Notes: generated by a model not told the origin, from the letters alone. A stretch of 64,000 nt of DNA from Macrobrachium rosenbergii (GCF_040412425.1 NC_089788.1:64632720-64696719); one strand, 5' to 3'; numbered from the stretch's first letter, positions 23,728 to 34,760 are shown. Translations and numbers: made by a program.

Positions 23728-23792
23728 GTATATCTTAGTTTAACCAGACCACTGAGCTGATTAACAGCTTCAGTGCTAAAGACAGGTAGCCT
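23728..23792 (-). mobile_element. S3 fragment, copy 1
   Basis: ATCTTAGTTTAACCAGACCA and CTGAGCTGATTAACAGCTT match the 3' side of S3 at 32632 and 33862. It directly abuts the S1 scrap. Confidence 0.65.
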
Positions 23793-24267
23793 TAGTGAAA
23801 GGATAAATCAGTTTTTAGTTGGTTTGGACATGTGTAAAGAATGGAAGACGATGTTTTAGAAGCAGTGTATTATTTGGCAGTGTTTGAAGTGAAGGAGTTT
23901 TTGGAAAGGAAGAGCCCTAATGTACAGGATTAGCCAAAATGCAAACAAGAGTGAATATGCACTGTATGTATGGGGTTCAACAAGTTGCTGATGAGCCTTA
24001 TGCGTAGGAATAAAAAAACGGCTAGAACGGGGGAAGTTTTCTTGCTTACGGGGTTCATCCATGATAGCTTAATGTATGAGTGTGGCAGTGACAACTGTGT
24101 AGCTTTTTCTCTTAAACCACCTTCTGCTATAGGAAACGGGTTGATGTTGAAAAGACATGTAAATGTTAGTGAGTTTGCATGTACGTGTAACTTATGCTTC
24201 CCAACACCTGCCTTCTTAGCTGCTAATTTTGGCTCTGATTTCAAAGTCAGACACCAATCCTTCACGC

Positions 24268-24268
<1 letters not shown>

Positions 24269-24319
<51 letters not shown>
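24269..24319. repeat. (CT)n microsatellite
   Basis: CT tract with one CC interruption, abutting module E (24320-24500). Confidence 0.95.
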
Positions 24320-24500
24320 GTTGTCTCTCAAACAAGCCAACGTTAGCCACCAAAGCGTACCCTGAGTGACAGTCATTAAGGAGCTCCCTCTCTCTCCTAC
24401 GAGTCCTTCCATCCTGCTGACGGGTCTTTCAAGAGGCTCCTTTGGCCAGTGCTTTCATGGCAGAGGATCTGAAGGATACTAAATAAGGAATTCGAGGTCG
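24320..24500 (-). repeat. Module E copy (outside the duplications)
   Basis: TTCCATCCTGCTGACGGGTC and CCTTTGGCCAGTGCTTTCAT match 14360-14420 and 19680-19735. 24500-25215 shows nothing but a (GTCT)n run near 24950. Confidence 0.7.
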
Positions 24501-25216
24501 AAGAAAATCCCTCAAAGAAACCTGCCTAGGTCAGCAACCTACTTACGATGTCTCGCTTTTCCGTTTTCTTCTCTTAGTAAATTGCCTGAAACTGAAATGT
24601 CTCTCTTAATATTATTTCCTCTTCGTCATGCTCTTTCAGAGCTGATCGCATTCTCTTTATTTCTTATTTTATCTGCGAAGGATTGACATTTCTATTCTCG
24701 TGTTTTTCACATTTTCAGCTTTTTTATTTCTTATACTAACGGTTGAAAGTTCTCTGGCAATATTTTATACGGCTAATAATCAAATATACACCTAATCATC
24801 ACATTTTTTTAAACCTCTTTTACCGACTCCAAGAGACTAATGATTTTTCCTGCATGTCTCACTATGTTCCCCACAAAAACCACTGGCAACAGGAAGAAGA
24901 AATTTAATTTCTTTAACTTCTCTATTTTTGGTTTTGGTTCTAGTTTTTTTGTCTGTCTGTCTGTCTTTCTACTTACCTGTTAGCAAGATTACGTGAAAAC
25001 TACAAAACGAATTTTGTTGGGAGTTCGTGAAAACATTCATTGAGTGACACCCTTTAACAATATCTCGTGAATATATGAAAAAAAAATATCTTTGGCCTTC
25101 TTTCGTTATTGAAATCACCCTAAATCTCAATCGATATCCATCAAAAGCTTATCATCTAGAGAGATTCGCCCACTGAGCGCTCCCACTAAATTCCTTTATC
25201 CGTTCTTGAGATTTTG

Positions 25217-25225
25217 TAAAAAAAA

Positions 25226-25289
<64 letters not shown>
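25217..25289 (+). repeat. poly-A plus (GA)n
   Basis: About 17 A residues followed by about 55 bp of GA, resembling a retroelement tail that grew into a GA array. Confidence 0.9.
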
Positions 25290-25290
<1 letters not shown>

Positions 25291-25469
25291 CAAGCACACA
25301 AAAAAATGTCAACCCAACAATAAAGCAAAATAGAAGCAACTCTTGACTAAAAGAACCAACTCTCAATTTCATAGAAGTTACATCACCAAGTCGTTTTTAA
25401 GACAACGCCCCCTTTCAGTTTTTTTTTTTATTCCCGATTTCATATCATTCTTAACCTCAAAAAAAAAAC

Positions 25470-25583
25470 CAACCCAGGCCGAGACAGAGTCTTCGAAAGA
25501 TCGATCAGAAGGAAGGAAGGAGTGGAAGGGAAAGAGAACTCCTTCATGACTATTACTCACGATACGAGTTATCGACATGTGTT

Positions 25584-25585
<2 letters not shown>
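25470..25585 (+). repeat. Module E copy, degenerate
   Basis: AAGGAAGGAAGGAGTGGAAG and CTTCATGACTATTACTCACG precede a GA tract, in the same order as 2020-2122. Confidence 0.5.

Positions 25586-25589
<4 letters not shown>

Positions 25590-25651
<62 letters not shown>
25590..25651 (+). repeat. (GA)n microsatellite
   Basis: GA tract after the degenerate module E, followed by a G-rich stretch. Confidence 0.95.
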
Positions 25652-25652
<1 letters not shown>

Positions 25653-25755
25653 AAGGATGTGAGGGGTGGGCGTTGGGGGGGGACTGGAATGAATGTAGTC
25701 AGGAAATTAGAAAAGGCGGTGAATATTAAAATCAAAACACAGCGCAAGGATGATG

Positions 25756-25758
<3 letters not shown>

Positions 25759-25801
<43 letters not shown>
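25759..25801 (+). repeat. (GA)n microsatellite
   Basis: Third GA array within 600 bp. 25802-26770 otherwise has no recognised element. Confidence 0.95.
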
Positions 25802-25804
<3 letters not shown>

Positions 25805-26354
25805 CCAGAAATCACAAGTAAAACAAATAATATTACCAAACGTTTATATTAATAAATAACAAAACAAAATGCACTTCCTCGATAATTCCTCCTTTCGTAG
25901 GAGAAATCTAACTATTTAAATAAAGACCGCCTGGACTAGACAACTCGAGAAACTGAGTACACACGTACTCGAGTCCCTCGAGTCTTACTTGACAATTCAC
26001 GGTCCGTTGAAATAAAATAACCATGTAATTCCGGTCATTAAAATAATTTCTGAAGAGGCGTCCGTCTGTGTGGATAACCATAGGCCGTGAGTTATGTCTA
26101 CCCATTCAATTTTTAATGTAAATAAAAGGAACTCTTTTTAAACTAAGAATTAAAGTATTGTCCATAACGCGGAAACAAGTCTCTCTCTCTTGAAGCAAGG
26201 CGTCCTTTCGCCCCTAGACTCTTAATTAGCTTGAGTAAAACTGCCTGTGACACTGTATTCAATTCTTGCTTGAGTTTTATTTTATTTTTTTCTTATGCTA
26301 CAAAGTTTCACATGGGTTACTTCCGGAACAAGAAAAATTGGGAAATGCCGAAAA

Positions 26355-26432
26355 ATATCTTGATTTACTTATTTAATTACTATTTATTTAAAGTATCTTG
26401 ATTTACTTATTTAATTACTACTTATTTAAGTA
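26355..26432 (+). repeat. Two-copy 38-bp tandem repeat
   Basis: ATCTTGATTTACTTATTTAA followed by TTACTA(T/C)TTATTTAAAGT occurs twice in a row with few differences. Confidence 0.8.
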
Positions 26433-26767
26433 CCTTTTTATCGCCACACCGCATTTTAACGCATTTCCCACATGCGAGAATAAAACCGAAGTGAATTTCT
26501 TCATTTTGGACACAATTTCAGCCAGAAAAAGTTTCGGATGGCGGGTTACAAATAAAAACGTCGAAAATATTAGAATCATTTGCCCCGACGCGATAAAAAT
26601 GAAATATTAAATTAGAGGGAACCTAAGTTCGGAAGTTGGTATTTGGCAAGAGAGAGATGAGAGAATTATATAAAAAAAAAGAAATTAAAGAATGGATAGA
26701 GTTACGATAATGGCGTCGTTTGTGGCTCAAAAAAGAAAGATTTTAGCAGAAATCGCATCACACGCAG

Positions 26768-26770
<3 letters not shown>

Positions 26771-26840
<70 letters not shown>
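26771..26840 (+). repeat. (GA)n microsatellite
   Basis: GA tract with one AAAG interruption near its start. Confidence 0.95.
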
Positions 26841-26844
<4 letters not shown>

Positions 26845-26903
26845 AAATTACTTGTCATTATAAAAATATGTATATATAAACTCACTAAAATTACATATCT
26901 GTA

Positions 26904-27021
26904 TATATAAATGTGGGCAATGCCACGAAGAAAAGTCTGCTATGTAAAGGACAGTAAGTCGAAGGGCCTAGCTCCACTCCATCGTTTCACTTTCATTCGT
27001 GGCATTGCCCTTATTTATATA
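26904..27021. repeat. 118-nt inverted repeat (hairpin)
   Basis: GGGCAATGCCACGAA at 26915-26929 is perfectly complementary to TTCGTGGCATTGCCC at 26996-27010. Pairing extends outward through TATATAAAT/ATTTATATA after a 2-nt mismatch and inward through AAAGT/ACTTT after another. The loop is about 50 nt. It could be a small MITE, or a hairpin RNA if transcribed. No target duplication was identified. Confidence 0.8.
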
Positions 27022-27060
27022 TTCATCAAGTTCCATATTTTCGTGATTCAGTTATCCATG

Positions 27061-27170
27061 AATGTATGTATGTATGTGTGTATGTATGTATGTATGTATA
27101 TATAATATATGTACACACATATGTATATATATACTGTATATATTTGTGTGTGTATGTGTGCAAGTTTGTG
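27061..27170. repeat. TATG/TGTA-rich simple sequence
   Basis: ATGTATGTATGTATG runs with TATA and GTGT interruptions. No gene in 27270-27760. Confidence 0.85.
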
Positions 27171-27764
27171 TAAACGCTCACGCATGTGTATAAATTAGTT
27201 TTCCACACATACAAACATCTAAACGATAAAAGTGTATCATTCGAGTACATTTTAAAACCAGAAGACATAAAACACGTCCTTTAGACACATTTGCAAAAAA
27301 CCGTTGCATTTATGTGAACATGATTAATTCAATACATTATTATGTACCATATCGGTGTTGGTGTGTTTCGTGCATTCAGTGAAGATGTAGAGATCCTTCC
27401 TCTTTCACACGAACATCAAACATAACCTTCAAGACTTTTCATGCTGAAAAACAACCAGTACTCATGACCAGAACGTTCACGACGCCACAAATATTGGCCC
27501 CACTTTTATCGAATTTTCTTTGTCATCATATAATCATTTCCCTTTCCTCGCTCTCTCTCTCTTTCTCTTCTCTCTCTTGCCCTTCCACCGCCATGATTAA
27601 TTAGGCTTTTAAACAATGTCATAATAAGAATAATAATCTTTTCTAGTTTTAGTTCACTTTCTAAAACTTTTCCTTCTCCTTTTTTTATTTGTAATGACTG
27701 ACTCACTTTCGCACAAGGAAAGATTGATTCTGTGCCTGGACCTTTCTCGAACTCAGACAGGCCA

Positions 27765-27768
<4 letters not shown>

Positions 27769-27839
<71 letters not shown>
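27769..27839. repeat. (CT)n microsatellite
   Basis: CT tract of about 70 bp. A shorter interrupted CT run lies at 27549-27575. Confidence 0.95.
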
Positions 27840-27842
<3 letters not shown>

Positions 27843-27959
27843 ACTGAAAAGTACTAGAGAAATTAAATAGCAATAACATTACTGTGTGAAATTTAAAGAT
27901 TCCACCACCATCTCTGTGTTTCTTCTCTTTCCTTCTAATTCTACCATTCCCCCTCTTCT

Positions 27960-28066
27960 TCTCCAAAAGGAACCACCATTCCTGATGTTGCTCTAATGTT
28001 GTTTTGCATGGGCCTTGATGTGCCTGTCACATGTATTTAGAATTTCCTCCTCCATGACAATGTGAC
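27960..28066 (+). repeat. Module D fragment
   Basis: AAAGGAACCACCATTCCTGA, CCTTGATGTGCCTGTCACAT and a TTTCCTCCTCC end follow the order of 230-330. Confidence 0.6.
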
Positions 28067-28079
28067 CCACAACAGGGAT

Positions 28080-28263
28080 GAGGACGGGGAGGGGGGGTCT
28101 CTAGTCAGAAAGGGGGTGGAGCAACTGCTGGTCTTAAATGAGGGGGCACTGATTTGAGCACGGGGGCGATGCCACTGTCTGTCTGAATGATTGAGGAAGG
28201 ATTGTGTCTTTGGCTGGAAAGGAAGGGAGCGACTCTGGCTTAAAGGGGGGCCGGTCCTTGGTT
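28080..28263 (+). repeat. Degenerate G-rich minisatellite, left part
   Basis: Loose repeats of roughly 25-30 bp built on TGGTCTGAAAGGGGG-like cores (AGTCAGAAAGGGGG, GTCTTAAATGAGGGGG, GGCTTAAAGGGGGG). The array stops at an S2 element and resumes at 28685. Confidence 0.6.
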
Positions 28264-28684
28264 TGGAAGTGGTCACTAGTCTAACAAGTAAAAAATGTGC
28301 CAAAGTTTCTTCGGCGCAGTCGAGTTTTCTGTACAATCAAGGCCACCAAAAATAGATCTATCTTTCGGTGGTCTCGATATAACGCTGCATGAGCCGCGGC
28401 CCACGAAACTTTAACCACGGCCCCGTGGTGGCCTATCCTATAGCGTTGCCAGAAGCACGATTATGGCTAACTTTAACCTCAAAGAACATAAAAACTGCTG
28501 AGGGTAGAGGACTGCAATTTGATGTTTGATGATTTGAGGGCGGATGATCAACATGCCAATTTGCAGTCCTCTAGCCTCAGTAGTTTTTAAGATCTGAGGG
28601 CGGACAGAAAAAATGCGGACAGAAAAAGTGCGGACGGACAGACAAAGCTGGCACAATTGTTTGCCTTTGCAGAAAACTAAAAAC
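28264..28684 (+). mobile_element. S2 palindromic MITE-like element, longest copy
   Basis: Runs from AGTAAAAAATGTGCCAAAG and CGAGTTTTCTGTACAATC, through a near-palindrome around ATAGATCTATC, CCACGGCCCCGTGGTGGCC, the main palindrome and GATCTGAGGGCGGACAG (duplicated once), to GCAGAAAACTAAAAA. It contains about 40 bp near the 5' end that copies 10613 and 53842 lack. Confidence 0.8.
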
Positions 28685-29095
28685 GGGATGGTGCTGATCT
28701 GAAAAGGGAGGCTGGTGTGACAGTGGGTGGGGATGGCCACCCCGTTCGGCGTCGGGTTTGCCATGGTCCCAAATGGGGCACTGCAAATCTAAAAGAGAGG
28801 TGTGGGATCAGCGGTCTGAAAGTGATGGAGTGATTTGGCCCCAAGAGGAGGAGGGTGGGGGGCTGCTTTGGAAGAGGGGGCTCACAAGTCTAAAAGTGCG
28901 GTTTGCTGTCTGAAAAGGGTGCACTTATCAGAAAACAGAAACAACCGCTAGTCTGATAAGAGGGGACTCCTTGCTCTGAAAGGCGTGGAGATAATGGTCT
29001 GAATAGGGCAGCCGCTATTCTGAAAGTGGAAATCCTGATCTGATAGCTGGGGTACATGCTTAAGAAAGAAAAAGTGGGATAATACCGGTCCGAGA
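28685..29095 (+). repeat. Degenerate G-rich minisatellite, right part
   Basis: Continues the TCTGAAA-GGGG pattern (GATCTGAAAAGGGAGGC, GGTCTGAAAGTGATGG, GTCTGAAAAGGGTGC, CTCTGAAAGGCGTGGAG, TATTCTGAAAGTGGAAA). About a dozen loose copies. Confidence 0.6.
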
Positions 29096-29106
29096 AAAGG
29101 GAATGA

Positions 29107-29405
29107 ATAGAATATAGAATTTAGGCCAAAGGCCAAGCGCTGGGACCTATCATGTCATTCAGCGCAGAAAGGGAAATTGATAGTAAGAGGGTTTGAAAGG
29201 TGTAACAGGAGGAAAACCTCCCAGCTGTACTGGGAAACAATTTTAGAGAGAGTGGAAAGTCAGATGGAAGAAAAAGAATATGAACAGAGGTGCAGTAAAA
29301 GAAATGAGACAAGTTGCTAGGGGACGAAGGAACGCTGCAAAGACCCTAAGTAATGTCCACAGTGCACCATGCAAGCTGCACTGACGGCACTGCCCCTCTA
29401 CGGAA
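29107..29405 (-). mobile_element. S1 SINE-like element, copy 6
   Basis: Full-length, from GAATAGAATATAGAATTTAG to CCCCTCTACGGAA. The 3' hairpin is partly degraded (CAGTGCACCATGCAAGCTGC). An imperfect target duplication GAGAAA(A)GGGAATGA / GAGAAATGGAATGA flanks it. Confidence 0.88.
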
Positions 29406-29779
29406 GAGAAATGGAATGAGATTACTGAAAATAATGGAGAACAACAATAGAGGTCTCCCATGGCAATCATTTGGTGATGTGTCTTCACTACTAATGATGT
29501 GTTGTCATGAGGTCTATTTCAGATTGACCTTCCATTCGGAATGAACGGATTGTACCGTTTTACTAGCATAAAAATGCTCTTTCATTTCAGTTCACCAAAT
29601 GGATAAAGAAAATCAATCTTTAAATAAGATAAGGTAAAAGTAAACTAATCCATTTTAAACCCATCCAAAGATACCATTTTCCAGTGAAGAAAAAATCACA
29701 CAACGAAAAGAAGGAAATAACTTCAGTATATAAAGAATAATCATTCCGAAAGATAGCCTAAACATGCTCGTTGTTTCTG

Positions 29780-29856
29780 GAATGGAATGGAATGGAATAT
29801 GAGGTTTGGGCCATAGGCTAAGCACTGGGACCAATGAGGTCATTCAGCGCTGTGAT
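29780..29856 (-). mobile_element. S1 fragment, copy 7
   Basis: A (TGGAA)n-type tail followed by GCTAAGCACTGGGACCAATG and GAGGTCATTCAGCGCTG, then truncated. 29410-30190 otherwise shows no recognised gene. Confidence 0.75.
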
Positions 29857-30194
29857 GAATGAACATTCTTTTAAAACAAATAAAAAAACATAGACGTTTA
29901 TAGTGGAACACAGAAACACATTAAATACTTTTACGCAGGGTTCACACGTACAATAGCAAAAAAAATTATATAAATAATGATATAAAACAGAAAACCTTAT
30001 ATAAAATTTTACAAATCTGCTTCTTTTAAAAACTCCATACACAATAATAATTAGGTAAAATAATGATATAAATTAGAACAAATCACACAAAATCATATAA
30101 ATTTGTATCTTTGCTCGTTTCTGAGCCAAGTCTTTTGGGAATTTTGAAGAATGAATGACAATCGATGGCTTTTGCTCCCTCAACGTCTCCCGCA

Positions 30195-30265
30195 TCAGAG
30201 CCCCGGACGCCAATGCAGGGTCTCGAAAGGCCTTTCTGGAGGATGGAAGGAATGGAAGGTGATTA
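30195..30265 (+). repeat. Module E fragment
   Basis: GGTCTCGAAAGGCCTTTCTG, GAGGATGGAAGGAATGGAAG; no GA tract follows here. GTCTCCCGC at about 30187 and GCGGGAGAC at about 30267 flank it as a short inverted repeat. Confidence 0.55.
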
Positions 30266-30330
30266 AGCGGGAGACAGCAGACTGGCAGACAGAGACCCGG
30301 AAAACTTTAAAATGAATACAAGGACGAGAT

Positions 30331-30331
30331 A

Positions 30332-30365
<34 letters not shown>

Positions 30366-30690
30366 CTGAAGATAAACCTATTCATATGGAACAAGCCCAC
30401 AGGGGCCATTGACTTGAAATTAAGGCTTCCAAAGAATATGGTGTTCATCAGGAAGAAGTAAGAGGAGGTAAGGGGAAATACAGAAAGAAGTGTACTTATT
30501 AAAAAATAAAAAAAATAAATTAATAATTTAATAAATACGTAAAAATGTACTAAAATGCAATGAGAATAGTATTAGGGTAGTAATGCATTATATCTTCGCT
30601 TGAACTTTTGAACTTCCAATTGCACGACATCCTCAGGATTCTGTTCCACAGTCCAACGGTCTGAGGAATAAAATGAAGAACTAAAGCCAC
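30331..30690 (-). pseudogene. LINE 3' end with (AAT)n tail
   Basis: On the minus strand 30670-30580 translates, with one frameshift, as a TVGLWN segment and then VQLEVQKFK-like sequence ending in a stop. This matches the R.V.LWN.LP..VV......FK pattern that closes many LINE ORF2 proteins. The 3' UTR (ACACCATATTCTTTGGAAGC, GGCCCCTGTGGGCTTGTTCC) then runs into an ATA trinucleotide tract at the element's 3' end (plus-strand 30331-30364). Confidence 0.65.
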
Positions 30691-30927
30691 TTATGATAAT
30701 CCAGCCTTGCATTTAATCTAATGAAGATAAACATGAATCAGAATTCATAAATGAACTAAAAAGGCCTTTCCAATTATCAGAGGAACGATTGCCAGGTGAG
30801 TACCGCTTGCTAATTTGCCATGGGGGGAAATTAAAGGGCGCTGACTTCTCCAGCCTAGTACACGAAATTCCAGGAAGGCCTCCGTCTGTACGTCTGGTCG
30901 TATGTTAGTTTAACTTCGCTGTTGTTT

Positions 30928-30929
<2 letters not shown>

Positions 30930-30997
<68 letters not shown>

Positions 30998-31021
30998 CAT
31001 GTATACTATACACACACACAC

Positions 31022-31071
<50 letters not shown>

Positions 31072-31094
31072 ATATATATATATATATATATACA
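30930..31094. repeat. (TA)n block with CA/TG interruptions
   Basis: TA runs separated by ATACATATACATATACATGT and CACACACACACA. 31094-31710 shows no recognised feature. Confidence 0.95.
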
Positions 31095-31965
31095 ATCAAT
31101 AAAATTCGGAGAAACATATAGCATGTTGATGACAGGGCAAAGTGGAACGATTTTTTGAAATTTCTTTCAGAAAGAGTTGCCGGAAAGAAAATAATCTCTT
31201 GTTTATAACTAAGAAATACATGCAAGAAGGTCTTTTTAGTTTTATGATTATCTTCATTTGCTATAATACTTTATATAAAGAGACTTCTCTTCTATCAAGA
31301 TTATCTTTATATGTTGTTTAAAACTGAAACGGTTAGCTGAATCAATTAAATTGCCTTAAATAATGATTTACTTTTACCTTTCATTTAAAAAGCGCCAATT
31401 CACATCTAATTCTGATCACGGTCCTCTGCTATTGAGGACAAATTCAAGATATACACCATTAAAAGTCAATTCACGGCGTCTCTGTTTTCTTAACAGTCCA
31501 AGAGTTAAAATTCATTCTCGTGTTACACAGAACTGTATTACTCCAGCATTTCTCTCTTCTTCAACTCAATTTCCCATTTTTCCTACACCGAGGGGTGTTG
31601 GTAAGTGATGACTCACTCTGTCTTAACGAATGCACGGACACGAAACTCAACTAAATCGAATGCGGACACAGCTTTGGGGAGAAAAGTCTACGGAATATGA
31701 CTGATATTTTGTACTTTAGCAGCAGAAAGGAGCAAAATAAACAGACCGGCAGCAGAATAGCTGGGTTCTGGTGCTGGTCGATGTAAAGGAAAGAAAATTT
31801 GATGAGAGTAAATGAATGAAAGAAACAGTTGCGAAAATGGTATTCAATAAGTGTATGACAAGATAATTATATAAACCTAAAGATAGAGTAATGAGGTAGG
31901 GAATGGGTGTAAATAATCAATGTAAGTCGTGGGAATTAGACAGCAAAGATTAAAATTAGGATGAT

Positions 31966-31968
<3 letters not shown>

Positions 31969-32019
<51 letters not shown>
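31969..32019 (+). repeat. (GA)n microsatellite
   Basis: First GA tract of unit C1. Confidence 0.95.
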
Positions 32020-32021
<2 letters not shown>

Positions 32022-32599
32022 GAGGAACGGTGGGCAACAGATTATCTGACAGATGAAATAACTATATGGATAAATCGAGACATTTCAAACTATGTTACAA
32101 TGGAATAAAATGAACAAGAAACCAACGCACTAAGCAAACAAAAAATAAATACAACTGTAAAGGTTCTTTCTCCTCAGCCGCTTTACTCTAAAACCTACTG
32201 GACATTTTCGGGGACCTTGAGCAAACACCCTCTCTTGAGACATGCTTGCGAATTTGCCACCGATTGAAATTGCATTACGTTGCTTCACCCTGAGGTAGGC
32301 GTCTGTGTCTAACAGCCTGTCTGTCTGTCCCTGGCCATTTCCCCGTGTTGTAATACATGTGAGACTGAATGTATGAAATATTTTTATTTAATAATTCCAG
32401 GTAAATGGAATCAATTGAAAGGAAAATAGAGTAAAAGGTAAGCTTGGATGGTGTTCGTTTTATATGGAAAACGAAATGAGTTTAAGGAATGAAAAAGGAG
32501 TGGGGCCATTACAGCGTCGTTTGCCCCACAAGGGAAACTTCAAGAAACGAGTGAATCGAGTTCATTTATTGAGATGATTAAAACTGGAAAATATCAAGT

Positions 32600-32630
<31 letters not shown>
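32600..32630 (+). repeat. (GA)n microsatellite
   Basis: Second GA tract of unit C1, directly before an S3 element. Confidence 0.9.
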
Positions 32631-32631
<1 letters not shown>

Positions 32632-32634
<3 letters not shown>

Positions 32635-32912
32635 AGTATACCTTAGTTAACAGACCACTGAGCTGATTAACAGCTCTCCTAGGGCTGGCCCGATGGATTA
32701 GACTTATTTTACGTTGCTAAGAACCAACTGGTTACTTAACATCGGGACCTACAGCTTATTGTGGGATCCGAACCACATTATAGTGAGAAAATGAATTTCT
32801 ATCACAAGAAATAAATTCCTCTAATTTTTCACTGGCCGGCCGGAGATTCGAACTCGGGCCCTGCAGAGTGCTAGCCGAGAACGATACCGACCAGTCCAAC
32901 GAAGAACTAAGA
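32632..32912 (-). mobile_element. S3 tRNA-headed SINE, copy 2
   Basis: On the minus strand: GTTGGACTGGTCGGTATCGT (A-box region), GCTAGCACTC, CCCGAGTTCGAATCTCCGG (B-box GTTCGAATC), then the body AATTAGAGGAATTTATTTCT, GTGGTTCGGATCCCACAATA and CCTAGGAGAGCTGTTAATCA, ending AGGTATACTTA. The head with spaced A and B boxes is typical of tRNA-derived SINEs. Confidence 0.8.
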
Positions 32913-33157
32913 AAAGGAGCAAAATAAACAGACCGGCAGTAGAATAGCTGGGTTCTGGTGCTGGTCGATGTAAAGGAAAGAAAATTTAATGAGAGTAAAT
33001 GAATGAAGGAAACAGTTGCGAAAATGGTATTCAATAAGCGGAGAATGACAAGATAATTATACAAGCCTAAAGATAGAGTAAAGGAGGTAGGGAATGGGTG
33101 TAAATAATCAGTGTAAGACATGGGAATTAGACAGCAAAGATTAAAATTAGGATGATA

Positions 33158-33162
<5 letters not shown>

Positions 33163-33224
<62 letters not shown>
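33163..33224 (+). repeat. (GA)n microsatellite
   Basis: First GA tract of unit C2. Confidence 0.95.
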
Positions 33225-33226
<2 letters not shown>

Positions 33227-33796
33227 GAGGAACGGGGGCAACAGATTATCTGGTAGATGAAATAACTATACGGATTATAAATAAACTGATAAATCGAGAC
33301 ATTTCAAACTGTTTTACAAAGGAATAAAATGAACAAGAAACCAACGCACTAAGCAAACAAAAAATAAATACAACTGTAAAGGTTCTTTCTCCTCAGCCGC
33401 TTTACTCTAAAACCTACTGGACATTTTCGGGGACCTTGAGCAAACACCCTCTCTTGAGACATGCTTGCGAATTTGCCACCGATTGAAATTGCATTACGTT
33501 GCTTCACCCTGAGGTAGGCGTCTGTGTCTAACAACCAGTCTGTCTGTCACTGGCCATTTCCCCCGTGTTGTAATACATGTGAGACTGAATGTATGAAATA
33601 TTTTTATTTAATAATTCCAGGTAATAGAGTAAAAGGTAAGTTTGGATGGTGTTCGTTTTATATGGAAAACGAAATGAGTTTAAGGAATAAAAATGGAGTG
33701 TGGCCATTACAGCGTCGTTTGCCCCACAAGGGAAACTTCAAGAAACGAGTGAATCGGGTTCATTTATTGAGATGATTAAAACTGGAAAATATCAAG

Positions 33797-33800
<4 letters not shown>

Positions 33801-33860
<60 letters not shown>
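33801..33860 (+). repeat. (GA)n microsatellite
   Basis: Second GA tract of unit C2, twice the length of its C1 counterpart. Confidence 0.95.
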
Positions 33861-33861
<1 letters not shown>

Positions 33862-33863
<2 letters not shown>

Positions 33864-34155
33864 ATAAGTATACCTTAGTTTTAACCACACCACTGAGCTG
33901 ATTAACAGCTCTCCTAGGGCTGGCCCAAAGGATTAGACTTATTTTTCGTGGATAAGAACCAATTGGTTACCTACCAGTCGGAACCTAAACAGCTTATTGT
34001 GGGATCCGATGTAAAGGAAAGAAAATTATAGTAAAGAAATAAATTTCTATCACCAGAAATAAATTCCTCTAATTCTTCACTGGCCGGCCGGAGATTCGAA
34101 CGCCGGCCCTGCAGATTAAAATTAGTGATAGAGAGAACGATATCTACCAGTCCAG
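33862..34155 (-). mobile_element. S3 tRNA-headed SINE, copy 3, patchwork
   Basis: Same body as copy 2, but two stretches are replaced by unit-C sequence. CGATGTAAAGGAAAGAAAAT sits where the GGATCC-adjacent segment should be (about 34007-34027), and ATTAAAATTAG-TGATAG replaces part of the tRNA head (about 34115-34132). The B-box (minus strand GCGTTCGAATCTCC) is kept. Confidence 0.75.
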
Positions 34156-34185
34156 AGAGAGAGAGAGAGGAGAGAAGAGAGAAGA

Positions 34186-34251
<66 letters not shown>
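34154..34251 (+). repeat. (GA)n microsatellite, interrupted
   Basis: GA with GGAGAGAAGAG and GAAGAACGG interruptions near its left end. 34510-35270 shows no recognised gene. Confidence 0.95.
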
Positions 34252-34253
<2 letters not shown>

Positions 34254-34699
34254 TGGAACAACAGGGCATCCGTAAGCTGAAACAGATACATGCCTACAAA
34301 AGGGAAACCGCTTTCACACACTAATTTCAATCACGCACTTGTTATGGAACAAAAGGAATCAAGAACACAAAGTAAACACCCAGAAAATAGAATGCTTTAT
34401 CTTCCTAGGGAATCGCACGCCAAGGACTCTAGCTCAGAGTCCTACTTGCATATTTGCCACAGAATTCCGAAGAGCTTCGCAGTTATTTGTCCTTAGGTAA
34501 TTATCTATTTGTTGATCTGCCACTGAAGCTTCAGTTCATTTCCTGCTTAATGCACACCAAGGCATTCATCTCATAACATTACATCTCTTCATACGCATTT
34601 GTTACAATAATTAAATCGTGAAAATAAAAACTTTCTTTTTGAGTCTGGCGCCATATAAAACGCCTGTGAATGAGGTAGCCATTAGGTAAAAGTTGTCGG

Positions 34700-34760
34700 G
34701 AACTAATGCCTCTCTTAAGGTCGACTCAAGAAGCACTTGATGCATGAAGTCCTTTTACTT
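34700..34760 (-). repeat. Dispersed repeat shared with 16840 and 21850
   Basis: The reverse complement contains GCATCAAGTGCTTCTTGAGT followed by CGACCTTAAG, matching TGCATAAAGTGCTTCTTGAG at 21867 and its paralogue at 16864. This is evidence that the interior of the 5-kb duplication is itself made of dispersed repeats. Confidence 0.45.

Larger units (their letters stand above)
23275..23965 (+). pseudogene. LINE C-terminal fragment, interrupted by SINE pieces
   Basis: At about 23810-23930 the frame reads VFSWFGHV, a stop, RMEDDVLEAVYYLAVFEVKE. This is the WFGHV.RM motif found near the C-terminus of many LINE ORF2 proteins, after the RT domain. 23275-23670 may be the preceding connector region but is too decayed to prove. 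23680-23792 contains two SINE scraps (see S1 copy 5 and S3 copy 1). The in-frame stop and disrupted context make it inactive. Confidence 0.55.
31713..32912. repeat. Tandem duplication C, unit 1 (~1.19 kb)
   Basis: AGCAAAATAAACAGACCGGC at 31731 recurs at 32918 (period 1187 bp). Shared contents: GGTTCTGGTGCTGGTCGATG, a GA tract, GCCGCTTTACTCTAAAACCT, CTGTCTGTC, GTTTAAGGAATGAAAAAGGA, a second GA tract, then an S3 element. No coding gene recognised. Confidence 0.9.
32913..34110. repeat. Tandem duplication C, unit 2
   Basis: Second copy of 31713-32912, a little longer through GA-tract expansion and about 24 bp shorter near 33620. A third, much more diverged copy of the central part (CATATTTGCCACAGAATTCC and nearby) can be seen at 34260-34510. 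Confidence 0.88.
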
